Of a DNA stretch of 64,000 nt, positions 20,696 to 29,903 are shown piece after piece. Source of the DNA: Comamonadaceae bacterium (GTDB lineage Bacteria; Pseudomonadota; Gammaproteobacteria; Burkholderiales; Burkholderiaceae_C); assembly GCA_947476285.1 (NCBI GenBank), contig CANJPU010000006.1:1-64000 (forward strand), given 5' to 3'. Each line of letters opens with the position of its first letter. Positions within the stretch are counted from its first letter, which is position 1. The notes beneath the pieces were generated by a model, which saw nothing but the letters and a program-made list of their open reading frames with translations, had not been told where the DNA came from and searched no databases. Both the position numbers and the translations under genes were made by a program.

Positions 20696-22492
20696 ATGCC
20701 AAGCTACACACCACCTCTGCGCGACATGCAGTTCGTGATGCACGAAGTGCTCAAGGTCACAGAAGATTTGAAGTCAATGCCTCGCTACGCCGACGTTGAC
20801 GCAGACACTGTCAATGCGGTGCTCGAAGAGGCCGGGAAATTCGCCACTGAAGTGTTGTTGCCCTTGAACGCAGTGGGCGACGAACAGGGCTGCAAGATCG
20901 ATCAAGCGACACATGAAGTGAGCACCCCAGAAGGCTTCAAACAAGCCTATGCGCAGTACGTGCAGGCCGGCTGGCCCTCCCTCAGCGCAGACCCAGAGTG
21001 GGGCGGACAGGGGTTGCCTCTGGTGCTTAACCAGTGTCTCTACGAAATGCTCAACAGTTGCAACCAGGCCTGGACCATGTACCCCGGTCTCACGCATGGC
21101 GCCTATGCGGCCCTGGGCACCCATGGCAGCGCGCAGCAGCAGAGCACCTACCTGCCCAAAATGACCAGCGGCGAGTGGACGGGCACCATGTGCCTGACCG
21201 AAGCGCATTGCGGCACTGACCTCGGGCTGATGCGCACCCGCGCGCAGCCGCAGAGCGACGGCAGCTACCGCATCACCGGCAACAAGATCTTCATCAGTGC
21301 CGGCGAGCATGACATGGCGCGCAACATCATTCACCTGGTGCTGGCCAGGTTGGAAGACGCGCCGCCCGGCATCAAGGGCGTAAGCCTTTTCGTAGTGCCG
21401 AAATTTCTGGTCAATGCAGATGGCTCGCTCGGTGCACGCAACCCGATCTACTGCGGCGGGTTGGAGCACAAGATGGGCATCCAGGGAAATTCCACAGCGC
21501 AGATGGTGATCGACGGCGCCGCCGGCTGGATGGTGGGCCAGCCAAACAAAGGCATGCAGGCGATGTTCGTGATGATGAACGCAGCCCGCCTGGGCGTTGG
21601 CAACCAGTCGCTGGGTTTGACCGAGGTGGCCTATCAGAACGCCCTGGCCTACGCGCAGGACCGCTTGCAGATGCGCTCACTGTCCGGCCCCAAGGCTCCG
21701 GACAAGCCGGCCGACCCGATCATCGTGCACCCCGATGTGCGCAAAATGCTGCTGACCGCCAAGGCCTATGCCGAGGGCGCGCGCGCTGCTGCGGTGTACT
21801 GCTCGGTTCTGCTGGACAAGGTGCACCACCATCCAGACGAGAAGGTGCGCCATGACAGCGACGAATTGCTCTCGCTGCTCACGCCCATCATGAAGGCCTT
21901 CACCACCGACAACGGGCACATCGCAACCAATGCCTGCTTGCAGGTCTTTGGCGGCCATGGCTACATCCGCGAATGGGGCATGGAACAACTTGTGCGCGAC
22001 AACCGCATCAACATGATCTACGAAGGCACCAACACCATCCAGGCGCTGGACTTGCTGGGTCGCAAAGTGCTGGGCAATCAGGGTGCAACGTTGCGCAAGT
22101 TCGGCAAACTGGTGGCGCAGCTTGTGGAGGAAGAAGGGGTCAATGAACAGATGGCCGAGTTCATCAACCCAATTGCTTATCTGGGCGATCAGATAGGAAA
22201 ATTCACAACCGAACTCGGCTTCAAGGGATTGCAAAATCCCGATGAAATCGGCGCCGCCGCAGTTGACTACCTGAGGGTGGCCGGGCACCTGGTCCACGGC
22301 TATTTCTGGGCGCGAATGGCCCAAGTGGCATTGCGTGAAATAGCGGCTGGCAACGCCGACCCGTTCTACCGCGCCAAGCTGCAGACCGCACGCTTCTACT
22401 TCGCCAGGTTGTTCCCGGAGACCGCTTCGCTGATGCGCATCGCGCGCAGTGGTGCCAAGGTATTGCTGGACACGCAGGAGGCACTGACATGA
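20696..22492 (+). CDS. Acyl-CoA dehydrogenase, large (about 600-residue) type
   Basis: A 598-residue FAD enzyme that oxidises acyl-CoA to enoyl-CoA. Seen: the FAD-contact block MCLTEAHCGTDLGLMRTRA, a middle beta domain with NKIFISAGEHDM, and the catalytic Glu443 in IYEGTNTIQALDLLGRK. The extra C-terminal region (about 470-590) is the Acyl-CoA_dh_C extension found in the long form that includes DmdC-type 3-methylmercaptopropionyl-CoA dehydrogenases, so chain length is not certain. The stop overlaps the next start by 4 bases. Confidence 0.9.
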   Translation: MPSYTPPLRDMQFVMHEVLKVTEDLKSMPRYADVDADTVNAVLEEAGKFATEVLLPLNAVGDEQGCKIDQATHEVSTPEGFKQAYAQYVQAGWPSLSADPEWGGQGLPLVLNQCLYEMLNSCNQAWTMYPGLTHGAYAALGTHGSAQQQSTYLPKMTSGEWTGTMCLTEAHCGTDLGLMRTRAQPQSDGSYRITGNKIFISAGEHDMARNIIHLVLARLEDAPPGIKGVSLFVVPKFLVNADGSLGARNPIYCGGLEHKMGIQGNSTAQMVIDGAAGWMVGQPNKGMQAMFVMMNAARLGVGNQSLGLTEVAYQNALAYAQDRLQMRSLSGPKAPDKPADPIIVHPDVRKMLLTAKAYAEGARAAAVYCSVLLDKVHHHPDEKVRHDSDELLSLLTPIMKAFTTDNGHIATNACLQVFGGHGYIREWGMEQLVRDNRINMIYEGTNTIQALDLLGRKVLGNQGATLRKFGKLVAQLVEEEGVNEQMAEFINPIAYLGDQIGKFTTELGFKGLQNPDEIGAAAVDYLRVAGHLVHGYFWARMAQVALREIAAGNADPFYRAKLQTARFYFARLFPETASLMRIARSGAKVLLDTQEALT

Positions 22493-24888
22493 ATAGCTTC
22501 CAGGTGCGCAAGGTCGCCGTGCTTGGCGCTGGTGTGATGGGTGCGCAGATAGCGGCCCATCTGGTCAACGTGAACGTGCCGGTCGTCTTGTTCGACCTGC
22601 CTGCGGCGCAGGGCACCAAGAACGGCATCGTCGCCAAGGCAGTGGAAGGCTTGAAGAAGATCAAGCCCTCGCCTTTGGGCGTGGCCGCGGATGCCGAGCT
22701 GATCATGCAGGCCAACTACGAAGATGACCTGGAGCAACTCAGGGACTGCGACCTCATCATCGAGGCCATTGCCGAACGCATGGACTGGAAGGTCGATCTC
22801 TACAAGAAGATTGCACCCTTCGTGCCGGCCCATGCCATTTTGGCTTCCAACACCTCGGGCCTGTCCATCACCCACATGTCAGAAGCCTTGCCGGCGGAAA
22901 TTGTGCCGCGCTTTTGCGGTATTCATTTTTTCAATCCGCCACGCTACATGTACCTGGTGGAGCTGATCGCTGCGCCGGGCACGGACCCCACTGTGCTGGA
23001 CGAGCTGGAGACCTTTGTCACCACCGGCCTGGGCAAAGGCGTGGTGCGCGCCAAGGACACGCCCAACTTCATCGCCAATCGCATTGGTGTGGCCGGCATG
23101 CTGGCAACCATGCGCGAGGTGCAGAACTTCGGCTTGAGCTTCGATGTGGTTGACGACCTGACTGGCGCCAAAATGGGCAGGGCCAGCTCCGGCACCTTTC
23201 GCACTGCGGACATTGTGGGTCTTGACACGCTGGCCCATGTGGTCCGCACGCTTCAGGAGCAACTGAGCGCCGACAGCGATTCCTTCTATGGCAGCTATGC
23301 CACCCCCGAAGTGCTGGAGACGCTGCTGCGGATGGGGCATCTGGGCCAGAAGACCCAGGCCGGTTTCTACAAGAAAGCGGGGCGCGACGTGCTGCGCTTT
23401 GACTTGGCGAGCAAAGACTATGTGCCAGCCGGCGAGAAGGCCGATGAGGTCTATGCACGCATGCTCAAAAAGCCAGCGGGCGAGCGACTCAAGTTGCTGC
23501 GCGATGCACAGGGCCCGCAAGGCCGATTCCTCTGGGCCATCCTGCGCAACAGCTTTCATTATGCGGCGGTGCATCTGGCCAGCATTGCCAGCACGGCCCG
23601 CGATGTAGACCTGGCGATGCGCTGGGGCTTTGGAATGAAGCAGGGCCCTTTTGAGCTGTGGCAGGAAGCGGGCTGGCTGCAGGTAGCGCACTGGGTGCGG
23701 GAAGACATCGAACAAGGCAAGGCCTTGTCAACGCAGCCGCTACCCGACTGGGTCTTCAATGGCCCGGTGGCACAAGCTGGCGGCGTGCACACCAGCGAAG
23801 GATCATGGAACCCGAGCACCGGCAAATTTGAACAGCGCCTCGAGTTGCCGGTGCATGCGCGACAGCATTTTCCTGAATCGGTTATTGCCAGCGGCGCGCC
23901 GGTGTTTCAGACCGCAGGCCAGACCCTGCATGAGGACGATGCGATCCGGCTGTGGACACTGGATGGGCAAGTCGTGATCGCCAGTATCAAGACCAAAATG
24001 CATGTCATCAGCATGGAGGTGGCGCAAGGGCTGGCCCGCGCGGTGGACCTCGCCGAAAAGAGCTATCAAGGCGTGGTCATCTGGTCGGGTGATGAGCCGT
24101 TTTGCGCAGGTGCCGATCTGCAGGGCTTGCTGACCGGCTTTGCCGCCGTGGGCATCAGCGCGCTGGATGAGGCCCAACGCTTCCTGCAGCAGACCATGCT
24201 GCGCTTGCGCTATGCCAACGTACCGGTTGTCTCGGCCATTCGTGGCATGGCATTGGGCGGGGGCTGCGAAATCGCGATGCATTCGGCCCGACGCGTGGCC
24301 GCAATGGAAAGCTACATCGGGCTGGTCGAGGTGGGTGTTGGCCTGGTGCCGGGTGCCGGCGGCCTGACCTACATTGCAAGGCGGGCCGCAGAGAGCCAGG
24401 CCCGCAGCACGCACAAGGACTTACTGCCATTTCTCACCGACGGATTCACTGCGGCTGCGATGGCCAAGGTGGGCACCAGCGCGATCGAGTCGCGCCAGCT
24501 TGGCTATTTGCGCGGCAGCGACATCATCGTGCCGAACAAGGACGAATTGCTGTACGTGGCATTGAGCCAGGCACGCTCTCTCCATGCGGCCGGCTACCGC
24601 CCGCCGCACAGGCGCAGCTTCCCCGTCGCGGGTCGCAGCGGTCGGGCCACCATTTTGGGCCAGCTTGTGAACATGCGCGATGGCGGCTTCATCAGCCGCC
24701 ACGATTTTCATGTGGCATCGCTGATCGCCCAGGTGGTGACCGGCGGCGAGCTCGATGCAGGCACGCTGGTCAACGAGGAATACCTGATGACGCTGGAGCG
24801 GCAGGCCTTCGCATCGCTTCTGGTCCATGAGAAAACGCAAGAGCGGATCATGGCCATGCTCAGCACGGGCAAGCCCCTGCGCAACTGA
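22489..24888 (+). CDS. 3-hydroxyacyl-CoA dehydrogenase / enoyl-CoA hydratase
   Basis: A 799-residue bifunctional beta-oxidation enzyme with the dehydrogenase first and the hydratase last, the FadN/FadB-like order common in betaproteobacteria. NAD site GAGVMG (13-18), SNTSGLSI and HFFNPPRYMYLVELI mark the dehydrogenase. The crotonase domain (about 490-690) has FCAGADLQGLL, the oxyanion segment MALGGGCEIAMHS and GLVEVGVGLVPGAGG with the catalytic glutamates. It works with the thiolase encoded 21 bases downstream as a two-gene trifunctional system. Confidence 0.92.
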   Translation: MNSFQVRKVAVLGAGVMGAQIAAHLVNVNVPVVLFDLPAAQGTKNGIVAKAVEGLKKIKPSPLGVAADAELIMQANYEDDLEQLRDCDLIIEAIAERMDWKVDLYKKIAPFVPAHAILASNTSGLSITHMSEALPAEIVPRFCGIHFFNPPRYMYLVELIAAPGTDPTVLDELETFVTTGLGKGVVRAKDTPNFIANRIGVAGMLATMREVQNFGLSFDVVDDLTGAKMGRASSGTFRTADIVGLDTLAHVVRTLQEQLSADSDSFYGSYATPEVLETLLRMGHLGQKTQAGFYKKAGRDVLRFDLASKDYVPAGEKADEVYARMLKKPAGERLKLLRDAQGPQGRFLWAILRNSFHYAAVHLASIASTARDVDLAMRWGFGMKQGPFELWQEAGWLQVAHWVREDIEQGKALSTQPLPDWVFNGPVAQAGGVHTSEGSWNPSTGKFEQRLELPVHARQHFPESVIASGAPVFQTAGQTLHEDDAIRLWTLDGQVVIASIKTKMHVISMEVAQGLARAVDLAEKSYQGVVIWSGDEPFCAGADLQGLLTGFAAVGISALDEAQRFLQQTMLRLRYANVPVVSAIRGMALGGGCEIAMHSARRVAAMESYIGLVEVGVGLVPGAGGLTYIARRAAESQARSTHKDLLPFLTDGFTAAAMAKVGTSAIESRQLGYLRGSDIIVPNKDELLYVALSQARSLHAAGYRPPHRRSFPVAGRSGRATILGQLVNMRDGGFISRHDFHVASLIAQVVTGGELDAGTLVNEEYLMTLERQAFASLLVHEKTQERIMAMLSTGKPLRN

Positions 24889-24909
24889 AACATCGCCAAG
24901 AGATCCATC

Positions 24910-26118
24910 ATGAGCAAACAGATTCAAGACGCCTACATCGTCGCCGCCACCCGCACGCCGATCGGCCGGTCGCATCGCGGCTACTTTCGCAATACCCGGC
25001 CTGATGATCTGCTGGCGAGCACGCTGCGCGCGGCGCTGGCGCAGGTGCCGGGTCTGGACCCGAACGCCATAGAAGACGTGATCTGCGGTTGTGCGATACC
25101 TGAAGCGCAGCAGGGACTGAACGTGGCCCGCGTTGCGGCGGTACTGGCTGGCTTACCCAAGAGCGTGGGCGGCGTCACCGTGAACCGGTTCTGTGCCTCG
25201 GGCCTGTCAGCGGTGCAGATGGCGGCCGATCGCATCCGCGTGGGCGAGGCGCAAGTGATGATCGCTGCCGGAGTCGAGAGCATGAGCATGGTGCCGATGA
25301 TGGGCAACTCGCCTTCGCTGTCGCCAGCCATCTTCAGCAACCCCGATGACATTGAAAGCTATGGCATCGCCTACGGCATGGGCTTGACGGCGGAGAAAGT
25401 TGCACAGCAGTGGAAGGTCAGCCGCCAGGCGCAGGACGAATTCGCCTATCAGTCGCACATGCGGGCCATCGCGGCCATGCAGGCGGGCGAGTTCGCGCAG
25501 GAAATCACGCCGGTGGAAGTGGCAGAGCGCCAGCTTGATCTGACATCCGGCCAAGTGAGCGTCAAGACGCGCACGGTGAACCTGGACGAAGGCGCCCGAC
25601 CGGACACCACGGTGGAGGGTCTGTCCAGGCTACGCACTGCGTTTGCCGCGCGCGGCTCGGTCACAGCCGGCAACAGCTCGCAGACCTCTGACGGCGCTGG
25701 CGTGCTGATACTGGCCAGCGAGGCGGCAATCCAGCGCTTTGGGCTTGTGCCGCTGGCGCGCTTTGTGAGCTTTGCCAGCCGCGGTGTGCCACCGCAAATC
25801 ATGGGCATAGGCCCGGTGGAGGCGATACCCGCAGCCTTGCGCAATGCGGGACTGCAACAGAAGGACATGGACTGGATCGAACTGAACGAAGCCTTTGCAG
25901 CGCAATCGCTCGCGGTGATCAACTCGCTGGGACTGGACCCGGCCAAGGTCAACCCAATGGGTGGCGCCATCGCGTTGGGCCATCCACTGGGCGCAACAGG
26001 TGCCATTCGGGCGGCAACGCTGGTGCACGCTTTGCGCCGCAGGAATCTGAAGTACGGCATGGTCACGATGTGCGTGGGCATGGGTCAGGGTGCCGCAGGA
26101 ATTTTCGAGCGAGTGTGA
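24910..26118 (+). CDS. Acetyl-CoA acyltransferase (thiolase)
   Basis: A 402-residue degradative thiolase that splits 3-ketoacyl-CoA with CoA, the last beta-oxidation step. The nucleophile is Cys95 in NRFCASGLSAVQ; His358 (GHPLGATG) and Cys388 (CVGMGQGAAG) complete the active site. Length and the ELNEAFAAQ motif are normal. It is the natural partner of the preceding hydroxyacyl-CoA dehydrogenase. The stop at 26118 is followed after one base by the thioesterase start. Confidence 0.94.
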   Translation: MSKQIQDAYIVAATRTPIGRSHRGYFRNTRPDDLLASTLRAALAQVPGLDPNAIEDVICGCAIPEAQQGLNVARVAAVLAGLPKSVGGVTVNRFCASGLSAVQMAADRIRVGEAQVMIAAGVESMSMVPMMGNSPSLSPAIFSNPDDIESYGIAYGMGLTAEKVAQQWKVSRQAQDEFAYQSHMRAIAAMQAGEFAQEITPVEVAERQLDLTSGQVSVKTRTVNLDEGARPDTTVEGLSRLRTAFAARGSVTAGNSSQTSDGAGVLILASEAAIQRFGLVPLARFVSFASRGVPPQIMGIGPVEAIPAALRNAGLQQKDMDWIELNEAFAAQSLAVINSLGLDPAKVNPMGGAIALGHPLGATGAIRAATLVHALRRRNLKYGMVTMCVGMGQGAAGIFERV

Positions 26119-26119
26119 A

Positions 26120-26968
26120 ATGAGTGTCACCGATCACTCTTCTTTTCCCCAAGAGACGGATCAGACCGTCCATGCATTCGACCAGGCCATTGCACTAAGT
26201 GCGGTGAGTGAGGGGCTTTGGCAAGGGCAGACCAGCCCGGCCTACCAGAACATGGTGGGCCCTTATGGCGGCGTCACCGTCGCGCAGGCGCTCAACACCG
26301 TGTTGCAGCACCCCAAGCTGCTGGGCGAGCCAGTGGCACTGACGGTGAATTTTGCGGCGGGCCTCAATGGCGCATTTCTTGCCAGCGCTCGCCCCGCCCG
26401 CACCAATCGCTCCACCCAGCATTGGGTGCTTGACTTTCAGCAGGACGGGCAGACAGCGCTGACGGCCACAGCGATCACCGCCGTGCGGCGCAAGACCTGG
26501 GGCACGTCGGAACTGCACATGCCCAAGCTTGCGCCCCCGCAGGAAGTGCCGATGTACCAACGCCCCGCTTTCAAGGAATGGCTCAATCGATACGAGCTGC
26601 GCATCATCGACGGCGACCTGCCCGCCACCTGGGACGACGGCGATCTTCAGCACAGCAGCACCCGACTGTGGATGCGCGATGCCCCGCCCAGGCAGCTGGA
26701 TTTCGCATCGCTTGCAGCCATGTGCGATTTGTTCTTTCCACGCATCTGGCGTCGTCGGGCGCGCTCCATCCCGTTGGGCACGATTTCAATGTCGGTGTAT
26801 TTTCATGCCGACAGCACGCAGCTTCGCGCCTGCGGTACTGGCTACCTTCATGGCCGCGCACAGGCCCAGGCTTTTCGAAACGGCTACTTCGACCAGACCG
26901 CACAAGTCTGGAGCGAGGCGGGCGATTTGCTCGCCACTTCGCACCAGATCGTCTATTACAAGGAATAG
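26120..26968 (+). CDS. Acyl-CoA thioesterase, double-hotdog (TesB-like)
   Basis: A 282-residue protein with two hotdog halves. The N-terminal half shows NMVGPYGGVTVAQALNTVLQ, and the middle shows HWVLDFQQDGQTALTATAITAVRRKTW. The C-terminal half (FDQTAQVWSEAGDLLATSHQIVYYK) carries the typical LLATSHQ ending of TesB/4HBT_3 members. It hydrolyses acyl-CoA to free acid and CoA, possibly to rescue CoA when beta-oxidation stalls. The ATG at 26120 lies one base after the thiolase stop, so it is co-translated. Confidence 0.85.
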   Translation: MSVTDHSSFPQETDQTVHAFDQAIALSAVSEGLWQGQTSPAYQNMVGPYGGVTVAQALNTVLQHPKLLGEPVALTVNFAAGLNGAFLASARPARTNRSTQHWVLDFQQDGQTALTATAITAVRRKTWGTSELHMPKLAPPQEVPMYQRPAFKEWLNRYELRIIDGDLPATWDDGDLQHSSTRLWMRDAPPRQLDFASLAAMCDLFFPRIWRRRARSIPLGTISMSVYFHADSTQLRACGTGYLHGRAQAQAFRNGYFDQTAQVWSEAGDLLATSHQIVYYKE

Positions 26969-27056
26969 CAGGTCAACGAGCGCCCGCCCGTTTCTTGTTC
27001 CACAGAGGCCAGCCGGTGCATACTCGACGCAGGCCACCATACTGAGGAGTTTCACC

Positions 27057-28982
27057 TTGACAAGTTCGGCACCGGAAGAAGACTTGGCCCAGGGCCATCG
27101 CGACATGATTGTCGATGCGCTTCGACGCATCTTCGGTGAATTCAACGAAGAGATGTTGCTGCGGGTGATGCCTCGCCTGGAATGGGTCGAGCTTGTGGGT
27201 GGGCAGATTCTGTTCTCGCAGGGCGAGCGAGACGACAGCCTGTACTTCGTGATCAGCGGCCGTCTGCGCGCCTCGCGTGTCAATGAGGATGGCGAGACTT
27301 CGGTGTTGGGCGACATCGCTCGCGGTGAGACCGTGGGCGAGCTGGCCTTCTTCACCGGCGAGCCGCGCATGGCAGCCATCACTGCGGTGCGCGATTGCGT
27401 TCTGGCACGCGTGAGCAGCGAGGTGTTTCGAGAATTGCTAATGGCCTATCCGCTGATCTCGATGAACATCGCGCGGCTGATCATCGAGCGCATGCAGCGC
27501 CCGCCCATGCGCAAGAGCGCCGTCAAGCCGGTGACTCTGTGCCTGGCGGCCGTCACCGAGGGCATCGACCTGCAGGATTTCGCCGCGCGGCTGTTGCAGG
27601 CTATGAATGCGACGGGCAAAACAGTGCTGGTCAATTCTGCCAAGGTGGACGAGTGGCTGGGTCAGGCCGACGCAGCGCAGACCGCACGCGTTGATCTGGA
27701 CAAGTCGCGGCGGCTGGTGCGTCTGCTGGAAAAGATTGAAAGTGAACACCAGTACGTGCTGTTCGTGGCCGACGCCCGCCCGAGCGAATGGACGCGCCGC
27801 TGCATGCGCCATTGCGATGAAGTGCTGCTGCTGGCCGATGCGCAGGAAGCGCCCCGCGTCTCCGCACTGGAGACCGAATGCATGCCCGCCGATGGCGAGG
27901 CCAATCGGGCCGCCTCCACGCTGGTGCTGCTTCATCCGAACTCCACTGTCCATCCCAGCGGTACCGCGAGTTGGCTGGAGGGCCGCACACTCAGCCGCCA
28001 CATTCACATACGGCCGCATCAGATGCGTGACTGGCAGCGTCTGGGCCGTCTGATATCGGGTGAAGCTAATGGCTTGGTGCTCTCGGGCGGTGGCGCACGC
28101 GGCTTTGCCCACCTGGGCATCATGAAGGCACTGGACGAGGCGGGCATCGTGTATGACCTGGCCGGCGGCACCAGCATTGGCGCGGTCATGGCCGCTTTCG
28201 CCGCCATGGACTTGCCCATCGACGAGGCGATCGAGCGAACCCGCCAGGCTTTCAAGGTCAACCCCACTGGCGACTTCAACCTGATCCCGCTGATATCGCT
28301 GATCAGCGGCAAGCGGCTGCGCCAGGTGATCGACACGGGCGTTCATGCCATCATGGGTGAGGGCAGTCGCATCGAGGACACCTGGAAGGGCTACTTCTGC
28401 GTCACTTGCAACTACACGACAGCCAGCGAGACGGTGCTCACGCGCGGTCCTTTGGCCAGGAGCATGCGCGCGTCGGTCTCCATCCCCGGCGCCTTGCCAC
28501 CGGTGATGATCGATGGCGAGTTGCACATCGACGGCGGCACCTTCAACAACTTTCCCACCAACGTGATGGCCGGCATGGGCGCGGCGCGCATCATTGGCGT
28601 GAATCTCTTGCGTGACGGCGGGCTCAAGTACAACATGGAGGAGTTGCCCGGAAGCTGGCGCCTGGTGTTCGACAAGCTGCGTGGCAAGCGACACAAGTTG
28701 CCTGGTCTCATGCCCTTGCTGCTCAACACCAGCATCATGTACAGCTACGCGCGCCAAGGCGAATCGAAGCGCCTCGCTGATTTGTACTTTGCGCCAGCCG
28801 TGTACAAGTACGGCATGCTCGATTGGTCTCGGTTCGACCAGATCCTGCAGGCGGGTTACATCTACGCGCAACAGGAATTGCAGAACTCAGGCTCGGCCGC
28901 CAAGTTCTTTGAGGCCAAGGCGCCCAGCGACGAAGAGTTGCAGTCGGCCCTGCCACCGGGTGAGATAGTGCCATCTGCGTGA
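27057..28982 (+). CDS. Cyclic-nucleotide-binding patatin phospholipase (NTE-like)
   Basis: A 641-residue protein. Residues about 20-140 form a cNMP-binding beta-roll (GGQILFSQGERDDSLYFVISGRLRAS, GETVGELAFFTGEPRMAAITAVRD). A middle segment follows, and the patatin domain starts near 340: oxyanion loop GGGARG (344-349), nucleophile Ser373 in GTSIG, and Asp492 in DGG, together the Ser-Asp dyad. This plan matches neuropathy target esterase/RssA-type lysophospholipases. The likely start is TTG at 27057, with GAGGAG (27044-27049) seven bases upstream; the frame is open much further but overlaps the thioesterase gene. No cyclase gene is adjacent. Confidence 0.88.
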   Translation: MTSSAPEEDLAQGHRDMIVDALRRIFGEFNEEMLLRVMPRLEWVELVGGQILFSQGERDDSLYFVISGRLRASRVNEDGETSVLGDIARGETVGELAFFTGEPRMAAITAVRDCVLARVSSEVFRELLMAYPLISMNIARLIIERMQRPPMRKSAVKPVTLCLAAVTEGIDLQDFAARLLQAMNATGKTVLVNSAKVDEWLGQADAAQTARVDLDKSRRLVRLLEKIESEHQYVLFVADARPSEWTRRCMRHCDEVLLLADAQEAPRVSALETECMPADGEANRAASTLVLLHPNSTVHPSGTASWLEGRTLSRHIHIRPHQMRDWQRLGRLISGEANGLVLSGGGARGFAHLGIMKALDEAGIVYDLAGGTSIGAVMAAFAAMDLPIDEAIERTRQAFKVNPTGDFNLIPLISLISGKRLRQVIDTGVHAIMGEGSRIEDTWKGYFCVTCNYTTASETVLTRGPLARSMRASVSIPGALPPVMIDGELHIDGGTFNNFPTNVMAGMGAARIIGVNLLRDGGLKYNMEELPGSWRLVFDKLRGKRHKLPGLMPLLLNTSIMYSYARQGESKRLADLYFAPAVYKYGMLDWSRFDQILQAGYIYAQQELQNSGSAAKFFEAKAPSDEELQSALPPGEIVPSA

Positions 28983-29100
28983 TTTGATGGCATGCGCCAG
29001 TGCAACACTGTGTCCCGGCTTAGCGCCTTTATCAACCGAGCGAAAATGCCTACAGTGGGGCGGGGGCTAGAGCAGCCTCACTCACTTCGAAAGCTTTCAC

Positions 29101-29895
29101 ATGACACACCTGCCATCCGTGTTCGTCTCTCACGGCGCACCCACGTTCGCCATCGAGCCAGGCCGAGCCGGTCCGCTTTTGCGCCAGCTAGCCCTTTCCA
29201 TTGCGCGGCCCAGGGCCGTGCTGGTGTTTTCGCCGCACTGGATGACCGAGAAGGTGGAGATTGGCTTTGCGCAGCAGCCCGAGACGATTCACGACTTTGG
29301 CGGCTTTCCAGAAGAGCTCTACCGCATTCAGTATCCGGCACCCGGAAGCCCCGAAGTTGCCGCACGCGCGGTGGCGCTGCTGGAGTCAGCCGGCTGGCCG
29401 GTGCTTGCCAACGCGCGACGTGGATTGGACCACGGCGCCTGGGTGCCCGTGCGGCACCTGTTCCCCGATGCGGATGTGCCGGTGTTGCAGGTGTCCATGC
29501 CTCACACGCTGGACGGTCCATCGGCGCTGGCACTGGGTCGGGCATTGGCGCCCCTCGCGCAAGAAGGTGTGCTCATCGTGGGCTCTGGTAGCCTTACGCA
29601 CAACCTGGGCGAGTTTCGGGGCGGCCGCGTCACAGAGCCCGCACCCTACGCGCTCGAATTCGTCCAGTGGGCCAGGAATGCAGTGCTGGCGCACGATGGC
29701 ACGGCCTTGGCCAACTACCTCGATCGCGCGCCGCATGCGGCGCGTGCCCACCCCAGCTCCGATCACTATCTGCCTTTGCCTTTTGCCTTCGGCGCAAGCC
29801 AGGACGACGCACCGGTTCATGTCATTGACGGCGGCATACTCTACGGCATGCTGTCCATGGAAGCCTATGTCTTTGGCGGCCAACAGATCCAGTAA
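29101..29895 (+). CDS. LigB/DODA-type extradiol dioxygenase family protein
   Basis: A 264-residue member of the class III extradiol dioxygenases that includes plant 4,5-DOPA dioxygenase and bacterial YgiD. Metal-binding histidines are expected at His11 (FVSHGAPTF) and His46 (FSPHW), with LDHGAWVPVRHLFPDADVPV and GSGSLTHNLGEF also typical. Its substrate is an aromatic diol, not identified here. It lies 8 bases before an acyl-CoA dehydrogenase gene, which suggests co-transcription but no obvious shared pathway. Confidence 0.85.
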   Translation: MTHLPSVFVSHGAPTFAIEPGRAGPLLRQLALSIARPRAVLVFSPHWMTEKVEIGFAQQPETIHDFGGFPEELYRIQYPAPGSPEVAARAVALLESAGWPVLANARRGLDHGAWVPVRHLFPDADVPVLQVSMPHTLDGPSALALGRALAPLAQEGVLIVGSGSLTHNLGEFRGGRVTEPAPYALEFVQWARNAVLAHDGTALANYLDRAPHAARAHPSSDHYLPLPFAFGASQDDAPVHVIDGGILYGMLSMEAYVFGGQQIQ

Positions 29896-29903
29896 GAGTC
29901 ATC

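Noticed and set aside
27438..28871. Open frame of 477 codons opposite the patatin gene
   Set aside because: Composition is that of an antisense shadow, and the patatin active site is encoded on the other strand.
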